A stretch of DNA of 14,333 bases from a bacterium (lineage in GTDB: Bacteria > Patescibacteriota > Minisyncoccia > UBA6257): contig DAOVIY010000006.1 of NCBI GenBank assembly GCA_030673525.1, forward strand, positions 1 to 14,333, in the 5' to 3' direction. A program made the translations under genes and the position numbers. The notes under the pieces are model-generated. The model ran no database searches. It was not told the origin of the DNA and saw only the letters and a program-made list of their open reading frames with translations. Of the stretch, positions 1-6,300 are shown one piece after another (position 1 is the first letter of the stretch; each line of letters opens with the position of its first letter).

Positions 1-524
1 GTCCTATAGGGAGAGGCATAGGTCCTTGCTTGGAAGCAAGAGACGTAATGAGGGTTTTACAGCAAAAAGAAAATAGGCCAAAAGATTTAGAAAGAAAATC
101 TATCCAATTAGCAGGAGATTTATTAGAATTAGTTGGAAAGGCAAAAAAAGGAACAGGGAAAAGATTAGCTTTGGAAAGCCTGCAATCAAAAAACGCTTTG
201 CAGAAGATGCGAGAGATTATAAAAGCGCAAGGAGGGAATTCAAAAATTGATTCTGAAAAAATTCCTTTGGGTAAAATTAGTTATAAATTGAAATCTTCTC
301 AAAGTGGCTTTGTTCAATCAATTCATAACAAAAATTTAAATAAGATTTGTAGATTATTAGGCGCGTCTTTAACCAAAGAGGCAGGGGTTTATTTAGATAA
401 ATCTCTTGGGGAAAAAGTGAAAAAAGGTGATGTACTCTATACTTTTTATACTAATAGCGAACAAAGATTAATATTAGCTAAGCACTCATTGAAAAAAATG
501 GAATTGTATAAAATAAAAAAATAA
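1..524 (+). CDS. AMP phosphorylase / thymidine phosphorylase family protein, C-terminal part (5' truncated by window edge)
   Basis: This is the C-terminal ~173 residues of a nucleoside/nucleotide phosphorylase; the frame is open from base 3, so the gene begins outside the window. The first visible residues, PIGRGIGPCLEARDVM, match the glycine-rich G-I-G-P-x-LEAR-(D/E)-V segment of this family. They are followed by NRPKDLE, the LAG-LLEL helix, and a C-terminal swivelling domain with GVYLDKSLGEKVKKGD and a terminal SEQRL helix. The family splits glycosidic bonds with phosphate. In archaea and many CPR bacteria the AMP phosphorylase subgroup turns AMP into adenine and ribose 1,5-bisphosphate, feeding the RuBisCO-linked AMP pathway. 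The tail reads more like the archaeal AMP phosphorylase type than bacterial DeoA, but substrate choice depends on the missing N-terminal part. The TTG at 30 lies inside the conserved motif and is not a real start. The gene ends in TAA, 14 nt before the next gene. Confidence 0.8.
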   Translation, partial: PIGRGIGPCLEARDVMRVLQQKENRPKDLERKSIQLAGDLLELVGKAKKGTGKRLALESLQSKNALQKMREIIKAQGGNSKIDSEKIPLGKISYKLKSSQSGFVQSIHNKNLNKICRLLGASLTKEAGVYLDKSLGEKVKKGDVLYTFYTNSEQRLILAKHSLKKMELYKIKK

Positions 525-525
525 C

Positions 526-543
526 AAAAATAAAAAATATGAT
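526..543 (+). repeat. 18-nt A-rich leader repeat, copy 1 (spans start of the 73-aa gene)
   Basis: AAAAATAAAAAATATGAT is repeated exactly at 803-820; in both copies the ATG is the start codon of a small gene. It contains no Shine-Dalgarno sequence. The identity may reflect a shared A-rich initiation region, or chance in AT-rich DNA. A looser version (A/T-rich, ending AAAAATATG) precedes tuf. Confidence 0.6.
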
Positions 544-760
544 GAAAAATTGTCAACACAATTTAATACATCAGCTTTCCGAGACAATGGATAGTTTGTG
601 GAGGATGGATCAATATATAAAGGATGCAGAAGCAGAAAGTTGTTCTTGGGGAGTAGAATTTTGGAGAAAATATAAGGAAGGTTTAGAAAAACATGTTATG
701 GTGCTAAAGGAACAATTAGAAAAAGTAGTAAAAGAAGAGGGAATAGATATTAGTAGATAA
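539..760 (+). CDS. small hypothetical protein (73 aa), probably helical
   Basis: I do not recognise a named family for this 73-residue soluble protein. It has no signal peptide or membrane segment. It is predicted mostly helical from its composition: a His/Gln-rich start (CQHNLIHQLSE), a Trp/Asp-containing middle (DSLWRMDQYIKDAE), an SCSWGVEFW segment, and a charged C-terminal helix with heptad-like Leu/Val spacing (LEKHVMVLKEQLEKVV) that could form a coiled coil. Two Cys (positions 5 and 35) and two His (7, 11) are too few and too far apart to claim a metal site. The start may be either of two adjacent ATGs (539 or 542); both follow an A-rich tract with no Shine-Dalgarno sequence. It follows the phosphorylase by 14 nt, so it is probably co-transcribed. 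The reading frame is clean and ends in TAA. Real gene likely; function unknown. Confidence 0.65.
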   Translation: MMKNCQHNLIHQLSETMDSLWRMDQYIKDAEAESCSWGVEFWRKYKEGLEKHVMVLKEQLEKVVKEEGIDISR

Positions 761-802
761 AGCTGAAAAAATGATGTAATAGATAAAAGGTCGATAATTT
801 TA

Positions 803-820
803 AAAAATAAAAAATATGAT
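803..820 (+). repeat. 18-nt A-rich leader repeat, copy 2 (spans start of the 122-aa gene)
   Basis: Exact second copy of the sequence at 526-543, again with its ATG used as the start codon of the downstream gene. The surrounding sequence (for example GGTCGATAATTTT just upstream) is not shared, so the similarity is limited to the initiation region. Confidence 0.6.
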
Positions 821-1184
821 TTGGATACTTTATTTTTGTATAGTGGCGTGGGGAATTTTTGGGCTTCTTGCGCTTATTATTCCTAAGAAAGCAAAGGATT
901 TAAGCTTAAAGGTTACTCATAGTGGTCCTTATTGGATATGGGGGATAATAGCTTTAATAATTGCTGTTTTACTTTGGCAGTCTGCAAATTTGGTAAGCGC
1001 TCCTTTACTTATTCAAATTTTTGCTGTTTTTGCAGGTATTAAAGGATTGTTTTTATTGATTTTACCAAAGAGCAAGATGAATGGTTTGTTGAATTATTGG
1101 ACTGGTATTTCTGATATCTTTTATAGAGTGATAGGTATCGTTTTGTTGGTTTTAGCTTACTATATCTTTCAGATGTTGATTTAA
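816..1184 (+). CDS. small four-helix membrane protein with internal two-fold repeat (122 aa)
   Basis: No named family is recognised with confidence. Hydrophobicity shows four membrane segments at about residues 2-22, 40-56, 63-83 and 102-121. The protein looks like a tandem duplication of a two-helix unit. GLLALIIPKKAKDL in the first half aligns with GLFLLILPKSKMNGL in the second. Each is followed by a short polar loop with an aromatic residue (GPYWIW / DIFYRV) and then a G-I-(I/V)-x-L-(I/V)-x-x-(V/L)-L helix. This unit loosely resembles small DUF2065-like membrane proteins, but that is only an impression. The ATG at 816 follows an A-rich tract without a Shine-Dalgarno sequence. It sits 55 nt after the 73-aa gene and is followed by an intrinsic terminator, so it is probably the last gene of the phosphorylase transcript. 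Function unknown. Confidence 0.7.
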   Translation: MIWILYFCIVAWGIFGLLALIIPKKAKDLSLKVTHSGPYWIWGIIALIIAVLLWQSANLVSAPLLIQIFAVFAGIKGLFLLILPKSKMNGLLNYWTGISDIFYRVIGIVLLVLAYYIFQMLI

Positions 1185-1214
1185 GAAAAGATTAGAAATT
1201 AAATAATAATAAAG

Positions 1215-1250
1215 ATAGCAGGTATAATAAACATACCTGCTATTGTTTTT
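1215..1250 (+). terminator. intrinsic (Rho-independent) terminator after the 122-aa membrane protein gene
   Basis: A perfect 11-bp stem pairs ATAGCAGGTAT (1215-1225) with ATACCTGCTAT (1233-1243) around a 7-nt loop, followed by TGTTTTT. It lies 30 nt after the stop codon of the membrane protein gene and separates the phosphorylase transcript from the M50 peptidase gene. Confidence 0.9.
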
Positions 1251-1265
1251 AAAAAAGATAAAAGA

Positions 1266-1274
1266 TGATACAAT
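1266..1274 (+). promoter_or_regulatory. candidate extended -10 promoter for the M50 peptidase gene
   Basis: TGATACAAT matches an extended -10 element (TGn followed by TACAAT, 5 of 6 bases of TATAAT). No good -35 box stands at the expected distance, which is tolerable for extended -10 promoters. It directly follows the terminator at 1215-1250, where a new transcript is expected, and would start RNA about 18 nt before the ATG at 1299. In AT-rich DNA such matches also occur by chance. Confidence 0.45.
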
Positions 1275-1298
1275 AAATGAAGATAATTTATTAGATTT

Positions 1299-1919
1299 AT
1301 GTTCATAGAAGTTTCTTTAATTTTTCAACTTGTGATTCTTTTATTTTCTGTTGTTATCCATGAAGTTTCTCATGGATTAGCTGCCTTATATTTAGGCGAT
1401 GATACAGCAGAAAAAATGGGGCGTTTAACTTTGAATCCAATAAAACATTTAGATCCGATTGGATCTGTTCTTTTGCCATTGATGTTAGTTTTAATGAAAT
1501 CCGGATTTATATTTGGCTGGGCTAAGCCTGTTCCTTATAACCCATTGAATCTTAAAATGCCGCGCCGTGATTCAGCTATATTGGCTTTTGCTGGACCAAT
1601 GTCTAACTTTTGTTTGGCTATTATTTTTGGGTTGGTAATAAGGATTGTAATAATAACCTCTTCATTTGTGGTCCTTTTGCCGTTTTTAATGTTTATAGTA
1701 TGGATTAATTTAATTTTAGGCGTATTTAATTTGTTGCCAATTCCTCCATTAGATGGCTCAAAAATATTATTTTATTTTTTTCCGTCTCGTAAATTAGAAA
1801 TTTTTCTTCATCAATTTGGTATTATTTTTTTGTTTCTTTTTATTATGCTTGGGGGGGCAATTATTTTACCCATTATATATCTATTTTTTTCGATTTTAAC
1901 TGGAATCCCATTAGGTTAA
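1299..1919 (+). CDS. M50 family (site-2-protease-like) membrane metallopeptidase
   Basis: A 206-residue integral membrane zinc protease of the S2P/M50 superfamily, of the compact type lacking PDZ domains. The zinc-binding HExxH motif is HEVSH at residues 21-25, inside the first membrane helix. The second metal-ligand motif, NLLPIPPLDG (144-153, Asp152), sits in a later helix. A conserved GRLTLNPIKHLDPIGS loop (41-56) and an AFAGPMSNF segment (96-104) are also typical. There are about five to six hydrophobic segments, the last at about 172-200. Such enzymes cut membrane-embedded substrates; the substrate here is unknown. The ATG at 1299 follows AGATTT with no Shine-Dalgarno sequence, but puts HExxH at the usual distance from the N-terminus. 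The gene stands alone between the terminator at 1215-1250 and the rpsL promoter. Confidence 0.92.
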   Translation: MFIEVSLIFQLVILLFSVVIHEVSHGLAALYLGDDTAEKMGRLTLNPIKHLDPIGSVLLPLMLVLMKSGFIFGWAKPVPYNPLNLKMPRRDSAILAFAGPMSNFCLAIIFGLVIRIVIITSSFVVLLPFLMFIVWINLILGVFNLLPIPPLDGSKILFYFFPSRKLEIFLHQFGIIFLFLFIMLGGAIILPIIYLFFSILTGIPLG

Positions 1920-1931
1920 TCTCTAACGGGG

Positions 1932-1960
1932 TTGACGCCAAATGCCTTATTTGTTAAACT
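1932..1960 (+). promoter_or_regulatory. promoter of the rpsL-led ribosomal operon
   Basis: TTGACG (1932-1937, 5 of 6 of the -35 consensus) is followed after exactly 17 bp by TAAACT (1955-1960, 4 of 6), which is itself preceded by TGT to form an extended -10, TGTTAAACT. RNA would begin around 1966-1969, only 2-5 nt before the rpsL ATG at 1971, giving a nearly leaderless mRNA. The TTG of the -35 box can be misread as an early rpsL start codon. Confidence 0.7.
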
Positions 1961-1970
1961 ATTTTCTGTT

Positions 1971-2384
1971 ATGCCTACTTTACGTCAATTAATTAAAAAA
2001 GGGAGAAAATCAATTGTAAAGAAGAGCAAATCAGTTGCTCTATCTTTTTCTTTTGATACTATAAAAAATAGACCAAGTCATCATCCATCTTCTTTTAAAA
2101 AAGGTGTTTGCTTAAAAGTTTTCACAGCTACTCCCAAGAAACCAAATTCTGCTTTACGAAAAGTAGCTAGAGTTAAATTAAGTAATGGCATGGAAGTTAC
2201 AGCATATATTCCAGGAGTGGGGCATAATTTACAGGAGCATTCAATAGTTTTGGTAAGAGGTGGAAGAGTAAAGGATTTACCCGGAGTACGTTATCATGTA
2301 GTTCGGGGTAAGTACGATATGGCTGGAGTAGATGACAGAAAACAGCAAAGAAGTAAATATGGAACAAAAAAACCAAAAGAATAA
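1971..2384 (+). CDS. rpsL: 30S ribosomal protein S12
   Basis: S12 lies at the decoding centre of the 30S subunit and monitors codon-anticodon pairing. The protein has 137 residues against 124 in E. coli. The ATG at 1971 gives the typical N-terminus MPTLRQLIKKGR; a TTG 39 nt upstream in frame would add an unrelated leader and overlaps the -35 box. The conserved TATPKKPNSALRK (52-64) and RGGRVKDLPGVRYH (96-109) loops are intact. They contain the lysines that alter streptomycin response when mutated (wild type here) and the Asp (D102) that is beta-methylthiolated in some bacteria. The C-terminus is RSKYGTKKPKE. Compared with E. coli there is an insertion of about 13 residues between VAL (22-24) and KKGVC (43-47), carrying the NRPSHHPSSF stretch. 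First gene of the cluster, 9 nt before rpsG. Confidence 0.98.
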   Translation: MPTLRQLIKKGRKSIVKKSKSVALSFSFDTIKNRPSHHPSSFKKGVCLKVFTATPKKPNSALRKVARVKLSNGMEVTAYIPGVGHNLQEHSIVLVRGGRVKDLPGVRYHVVRGKYDMAGVDDRKQQRSKYGTKKPKE

Positions 2385-2393
2385 GCATCTATT

Positions 2394-2861
2394 ATGAGAA
2401 GAAAGCATAGGCAAGAAAAAAAATACGAACCAGATTTAGTTTATCAAAGCCCTTTAGCGACGCGTTTTATCAATTATTTAATGAGAGACGGCAAAAAGTC
2501 AGTAGCTCAGAGAGTTTTTTATAAAACAATGGAGAGCATTAAAAAACAAACCAAACAAGACTCATTGGGTATTTTTGATTTAGCTATTAAAAATGTTTCG
2601 CCAGAATTAGAAGTTAAAAGCAGAAGAATAGGGGGCGCCAATTATCAAGTTCCTCAAGTGGTTCCTGAATATAGAAAAACCACATTAGCTTGCCGTTGGA
2701 TTATTAATATGGCTCGGGGTAAAAAAGGAAAAGCAATGGCAGAAAGATTGGCAGAGGAATTAATTTTGGCTTCAAAAAATGAGGGAGCAGCTATAAAGAA
2801 AAAAATAGATATTCATCGTATGGCTGAGGCGAATCGCGCTTTTGCTCGTTTTCGTTTCTAG
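2394..2861 (+). CDS. rpsG: 30S ribosomal protein S7
   Basis: S7 binds the 3' major domain of 16S rRNA, nucleates assembly of the 30S head and borders the E site. At 155 residues the length is normal. The N-terminus MRRKHRQEKKYEPDLVYQSP, the SRRIGGANYQVPQVV segment (76-90, the beta-hairpin that reaches toward the E-site tRNA), RWIINMARGKKGKAMAERLA and HRMAEANRAFARFRF at the end are all family hallmarks. The ATG at 2394 is preceded by ATCTATT with no Shine-Dalgarno sequence. In E. coli S7 is the translational repressor of the str operon; no matching rpsL-rpsG intergenic structure can exist here because the gap is only 9 nt. fusA starts 10 nt after the stop. Confidence 0.98.
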   Translation: MRRKHRQEKKYEPDLVYQSPLATRFINYLMRDGKKSVAQRVFYKTMESIKKQTKQDSLGIFDLAIKNVSPELEVKSRRIGGANYQVPQVVPEYRKTTLACRWIINMARGKKGKAMAERLAEELILASKNEGAAIKKKIDIHRMAEANRAFARFRF

Positions 2862-2871
2862 ATCTAATATT

Positions 2872-4980
2872 ATGACTAAAATATATCCTATAGATAAAAT
2901 AAGGGACATCGGTTTTATAGCACATATTGACGCTGGTAAGACTACCACTACTGAGCGCGTTTTATTTTATACTGGAATATCCCATAAAATAGGAAATATA
3001 GATGACGGAGATACTGTAATGGATTGGATGGATCAAGAGAGAGAAAGAGGCATTACCATTACTTCTGCCGCTACTACTTGTTTTTGGATTCCTTCATATA
3101 GAAATCAAGATTCTAATTATGAATATCGCATAAATATTATTGATACTCCGGGGCATATTGATTTTACTGCTGAAGTACAGCGATCTTTAAGAGTGCTTGA
3201 TGGCGCAGTAGTTATTTTTGATGGAGTAGCTGGTGTAGAATCTCAATCTGAAACAGTTTGGCATCAAGCTGATAAATATAATATTCCAAGAATGTGTTTT
3301 ATTAATAAAATGGATAGAATAGGTGCTGATTTTTATAAGGGATTAAGATCTATTTATGAAAGATTAACTCCAAATGCCCAACCGATTAATATACCTATTG
3401 GAGCTGAAGATAAATTTGAAGGGGTTGTTGATTTAATTACGATGAAAGCTGTGTATTTTGAAGGTGAAAGAGGCGAGAAGATAGTGACAAAAGAAATTTC
3501 TTCAGATTTATTGGATAAAGCCAAAGAATATAGAAAATTATTAATAGAGAAAATAGTGGAGCAGGACGAAAAACTATTGAATGAATATTTAGAAGGCAAA
3601 GAGCCAACAGAAGAAAAAATAAGAGAGATATTGAGAAATGCTACTATCAAAGGAGATATCGTCCCTGTTCTTTGTGGCGCTTCTTTTAAAAACAAAGGAG
3701 TGCAGCTTCTTATTGATGCGATTGTAGAATATTTGCCTTCTCCTAAAGATGTTCCAGATATTGAAGGAATTCATCCTAAAACTGGAGAAAAAATTATTTG
3801 TCCTCCCGATGATAAAAAACCTTTTGCTGCTTTGGTGTTTAAGGTAGCGAATGATCCTTATGTTGGTACATTAAGTTTTTTCCGGGTTTATTCTGGAGTA
3901 TTTAAAAAAGGCAATTATATTCTTAATGCTACTAAATCAAGCCAAGAAAGGATTGGAAGATTATTGCAAATGCATTCTAATCGCCGTGAAGAATTAGATG
4001 AGATACGGGCAGGTGACATAGCGGCTACAGTTGGATTAAAAAATACAGGAACAGGCGACACTTTGTGCGATATTAATTCGCCTGTCATTTTAGAAAAAAT
4101 CTTTTTTCCAGAACCTGTTATTTCAATAAAAGTAGAGCCACAGACAAAATCTGATCAGGAAAAAATGTCTTTGGTATTAAAAAAATTAGCTGAAGAAGAT
4201 CCAACTTTTCAAGTAAAAACTGATGAAGAGACTTCAGAAACAATTATCTCTGGAATGGGTGAACTTCATTTGGAAATCTTGGTAGATAGAATGAAAAGAG
4301 AGTTTAATCTTAAAGTGGATACTGGAAAGCCTCAAGTAGCTTATAGAGAGACTATTAGGAAAATTGTTGAAAGTGAAGGTAAGTACATTCGGCAATCGGG
4401 TGGGCGTGGCCAATATGGTCATGTTTTATTGAGATTAGAGCCATTAGAAAGAGGAAAGGGATTTGAATTTGTTGATAGTATTAAAGGCGGAGATATTCCC
4501 AAAGAATTTATTCCTGCAGTACGAAAAGGAATTGAAGAAGCTTTGGAAAAAGGTATTTTAGCAGGTTATCCAATATCTGATGTAAGAGCTACACTTTATG
4601 ATGGATCTTTCCATGATGTGGATTCTTCAGATTTTGCTTTCAAGATTGCTGGTTCTATGGCTTTTCAAGATGGAGCAAAAAGAGCTAACCCAGTTCTTTT
4701 AGAGCCAATAATGAAATTAGAGGTTGTGGTGCCTGAAAAATTTTTAGGTGATGTTGTGGGTGATTTGAGTTCTAAAAGAGGTCTTATAGAAAGTATGCAT
4801 GATAGAGGATCTATGAAAGTAATTGATGCTAAAGTTCCTTTAGCTGAAATGTTTGGTTTTGCTACAACATTACGTTCAATGACTGAAGGCAGAGGTACGT
4901 TTACCATGGAGTTTTTCTGTTATAAAGAAGTTCCTTCTAATATAACTGAGGAGATAATGGGTAAACAATCTGTGGCTTGA
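2872..4980 (+). CDS. fusA: translation elongation factor G
   Basis: EF-G is the GTPase that drives tRNA-mRNA translocation and, with RRF, ribosome recycling. At 702 residues it is full length. G-domain motifs are intact: P-loop AHIDAGKT (17-24), RGITIT (59-64, switch I Thr), DTPGHIDF (91-98, His95) and NKMD (145-148); GASF marks G5. Later come domain II, SGGRGQYGHV in domain IV, and the domain IV tip GSFHDVDSSD, whose His581 matches the E. coli His583 that enters the decoding centre. MHDRGSMKVIDAKVPLAEMFGFATTLRS marks domain V. The start is ATG 2872 (MTKIYPIDKIRDIGFIAHID); an in-frame TTG at 2842 would overlap the end of rpsG and add ten non-conserved residues. It ends in TGA, which overlaps the -35 box of the tuf promoter. 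Confidence 0.98.
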   Translation: MTKIYPIDKIRDIGFIAHIDAGKTTTTERVLFYTGISHKIGNIDDGDTVMDWMDQERERGITITSAATTCFWIPSYRNQDSNYEYRINIIDTPGHIDFTAEVQRSLRVLDGAVVIFDGVAGVESQSETVWHQADKYNIPRMCFINKMDRIGADFYKGLRSIYERLTPNAQPINIPIGAEDKFEGVVDLITMKAVYFEGERGEKIVTKEISSDLLDKAKEYRKLLIEKIVEQDEKLLNEYLEGKEPTEEKIREILRNATIKGDIVPVLCGASFKNKGVQLLIDAIVEYLPSPKDVPDIEGIHPKTGEKIICPPDDKKPFAALVFKVANDPYVGTLSFFRVYSGVFKKGNYILNATKSSQERIGRLLQMHSNRREELDEIRAGDIAATVGLKNTGTGDTLCDINSPVILEKIFFPEPVISIKVEPQTKSDQEKMSLVLKKLAEEDPTFQVKTDEETSETIISGMGELHLEILVDRMKREFNLKVDTGKPQVAYRETIRKIVESEGKYIRQSGGRGQYGHVLLRLEPLERGKGFEFVDSIKGGDIPKEFIPAVRKGIEEALEKGILAGYPISDVRATLYDGSFHDVDSSDFAFKIAGSMAFQDGAKRANPVLLEPIMKLEVVVPEKFLGDVVGDLSSKRGLIESMHDRGSMKVIDAKVPLAEMFGFATTLRSMTEGRGTFTMEFFCYKEVPSNITEEIMGKQSVA

Positions 4981-5005
4981 CAATGAATTAGTTATGCCTT
5001 AATAT
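4977..5005 (+). promoter_or_regulatory. tuf promoter overlapping the fusA stop codon
   Basis: TTGACA (4977-4982) is a perfect -35 consensus and shares bases with the fusA stop codon TGA (4978-4980). After a 17-bp spacer comes TAATAT (5000-5005, 4 of 6 bases of TATAAT). RNA would begin near 5012, giving tuf a leader of about 80 nt and expression independent of the rpsL promoter. This fits the high demand for EF-Tu. Confidence 0.65.
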
Positions 5006-5022
5006 TGTAGATACAAAGGTAA

Positions 5023-5051
5023 TCCGCCATTTACCAATCAATGAAGGCGGA
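5023..5051 (+). promoter_or_regulatory. hairpin in the tuf leader
   Basis: TCCGCC (5023-5028) can pair with GGCGGA (5046-5051), and ATT (5029-5031) with AAT (5040-5042) above a small bulge. These are the most GC-rich bases of the 110-nt fusA-tuf gap. It is followed by an A-run, not a T-run, so it is not an intrinsic terminator on the + strand. It lies inside the predicted tuf leader, about 40 nt before the start codon, and could be a control site or protect the 5' end. The role is unknown. Confidence 0.4.
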
Positions 5052-5090
5052 AAAAAATAATAAAAATAATAAAAATTAAAATTTAAAAAT

Positions 5091-6290
5091 ATGGCAGAAA
5101 AAGAAAAATTTGTTCGTGGAAAAACACATATGAACGTAGGAACTATTGGTCATATTGATCATGGCAAAACTACTTTAACAGCTGCTATTTCACATGCGCT
5201 TAATTTGAAAGGCTTAGCGAAAAAGGCCCTTAATGTTGATGAAATTGATAAGGCCCCTGAAGAAAAAGCTCGTGGCATTACTATTAATGTTCATCATTCT
5301 GAGTACGAAACTGAAAAAAGGCATTATGCTCATATTGATTGTCCAGGGCATATTGATTATATTAAAAATATGGTTACTGGATCAGCGCAAATGGATGGCG
5401 CTATTCTAGTAGTTTCTGCTCCTGATGGTCCTATGCCACAAACATTTGAACACATTCTTTTAGCTCGTCAAGTTGGAGTTCCTGCAATGGTAGTTTTTTT
5501 GAATAAAACAGATATGGTTCAGGATAAAGAATTATTGGAGTTAGTGGAAACAGAGATAAGGGAAGTTTTAACTAAGAATGGTTATCCTGGCAATGATGTT
5601 CCTATAATAAAGGGATCAGCTCTAAAAGCATTGAATACTAAGTCTGCTGATGATGCCGAAATTAAGCCAATATTTGATTTATTAGATACGCTTGATTCTT
5701 ATTTTGCTGATCCAGTAAGAGAGACTGATAAGCCATTTTTGATGCCTATAGAAGATATATTTTCTATAGAAGGACGTGGTACTGTAGCTACTGGAAGGGT
5801 TGAAAGAGGAAGAATTAATATTAATGATGAGATAGAAATTGTAGGTTATCATCCAACAGAGAAAACTGTTGTAACTGGTCTTGAAATGTTTAATAAATCC
5901 CTTGATGAAAGCCAAGCTGGAGACAATGTAGGCGTTCTATTAAGAGGAACTAAGAAAGAAGAGATAAGGAGAGGTCAAGTATTAGCTAAACCAGGTTCTA
6001 TTACTCCTCATACAGAATTTGAAGCAGAGGTTTATATCTTAGCCAAAGAAGAAGGCGGAAGACATACACCATTCTTTAGTGGTTATAAGCCTCAATTCTT
6101 TATCCGTACAGCTGATGTTACAGGAGAAGTCACTCTTCCTGAAGGAGTAGAAATGGTTATGCCTGGCGATAATGTAAAGTTTAAAGTTAAATTAATTGCT
6201 CCAGTTGCGTTAGACGATACTTCTCGTTTTGCCATTAGAGAAGGTGGACGAACTGTAGGTGCTGGAGTTGTTACAAAAATTATAAAGTAA
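5091..6290 (+). CDS. tuf: translation elongation factor Tu
   Basis: EF-Tu carries aminoacyl-tRNA to the ribosomal A site as a GTP complex. At 399 residues the length is normal. The motifs are P-loop GHIDHGKT (20-27), RGITI (61-65), DCPGH (83-87, catalytic His87), NKTD (138-141) and SAL (176-178). Domains II and III are complete (GRGTVATGRVERG at 228-240, GGRHTPFFSGYKPQFF at 322-337, RFAIREGGRTVGAGVV at 379-394). Several normally near-invariant sites differ: NVHHSEYET after switch I (E. coli NTSHVEYDT), Ile88 in PGHIDY (usually Ala), and Phe119 in PQTFEH (usually Arg), two residues before the His that flanks the EF-Ts contact in E. coli. The gene has its own promoter and an A-rich leader without a Shine-Dalgarno sequence, and ends 10 nt before rpsJ. 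Confidence 0.98.
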   Translation: MAEKEKFVRGKTHMNVGTIGHIDHGKTTLTAAISHALNLKGLAKKALNVDEIDKAPEEKARGITINVHHSEYETEKRHYAHIDCPGHIDYIKNMVTGSAQMDGAILVVSAPDGPMPQTFEHILLARQVGVPAMVVFLNKTDMVQDKELLELVETEIREVLTKNGYPGNDVPIIKGSALKALNTKSADDAEIKPIFDLLDTLDSYFADPVRETDKPFLMPIEDIFSIEGRGTVATGRVERGRININDEIEIVGYHPTEKTVVTGLEMFNKSLDESQAGDNVGVLLRGTKKEEIRRGQVLAKPGSITPHTEFEAEVYILAKEEGGRHTPFFSGYKPQFFIRTADVTGEVTLPEGVEMVMPGDNVKFKVKLIAPVALDDTSRFAIREGGRTVGAGVVTKIIK

Positions 6291-6300
6291 AGAATTTATC

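Noticed and set aside
30..32. TTG as start of the phosphorylase gene
   Set aside because: The frame is open to the window edge and the conserved GIGP-x-LEAR motif spans this codon, so the gene is truncated, not short.
1932..1970. TTG start giving S12 a 13-residue N-terminal leader
   Set aside because: The TTG is part of the -35 box, the leader is not conserved in S12, and the ATG at 1971 gives the canonical MPT-x-x-QL start.
2842..2871. TTG start for fusA inside rpsG
   Set aside because: It would add ten non-conserved residues; ATG 2872 gives the normal EF-G N-terminus.
3354..3774. Open reading frames on the - strand within fusA (also within rpsL, tuf, rpsJ, rplB, rpsC and rplN)
   Set aside because: They lie opposite strongly conserved genes, show no recognisable protein motif and have no plausible start region; they are shadow frames.
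4978..4980. TGA recoded as glycine (as in some CPR lineages)
   Set aside because: TGA ends fusA, rplW and rpsQ at the expected protein ends, and no conserved frame contains an internal TGA.
5023..5051. Hairpin after fusA as an intrinsic terminator
   Set aside because: It is followed by an A-run on the + strand, and on the - strand the T-run comes before the stem, so it fits a terminator on neither strand.
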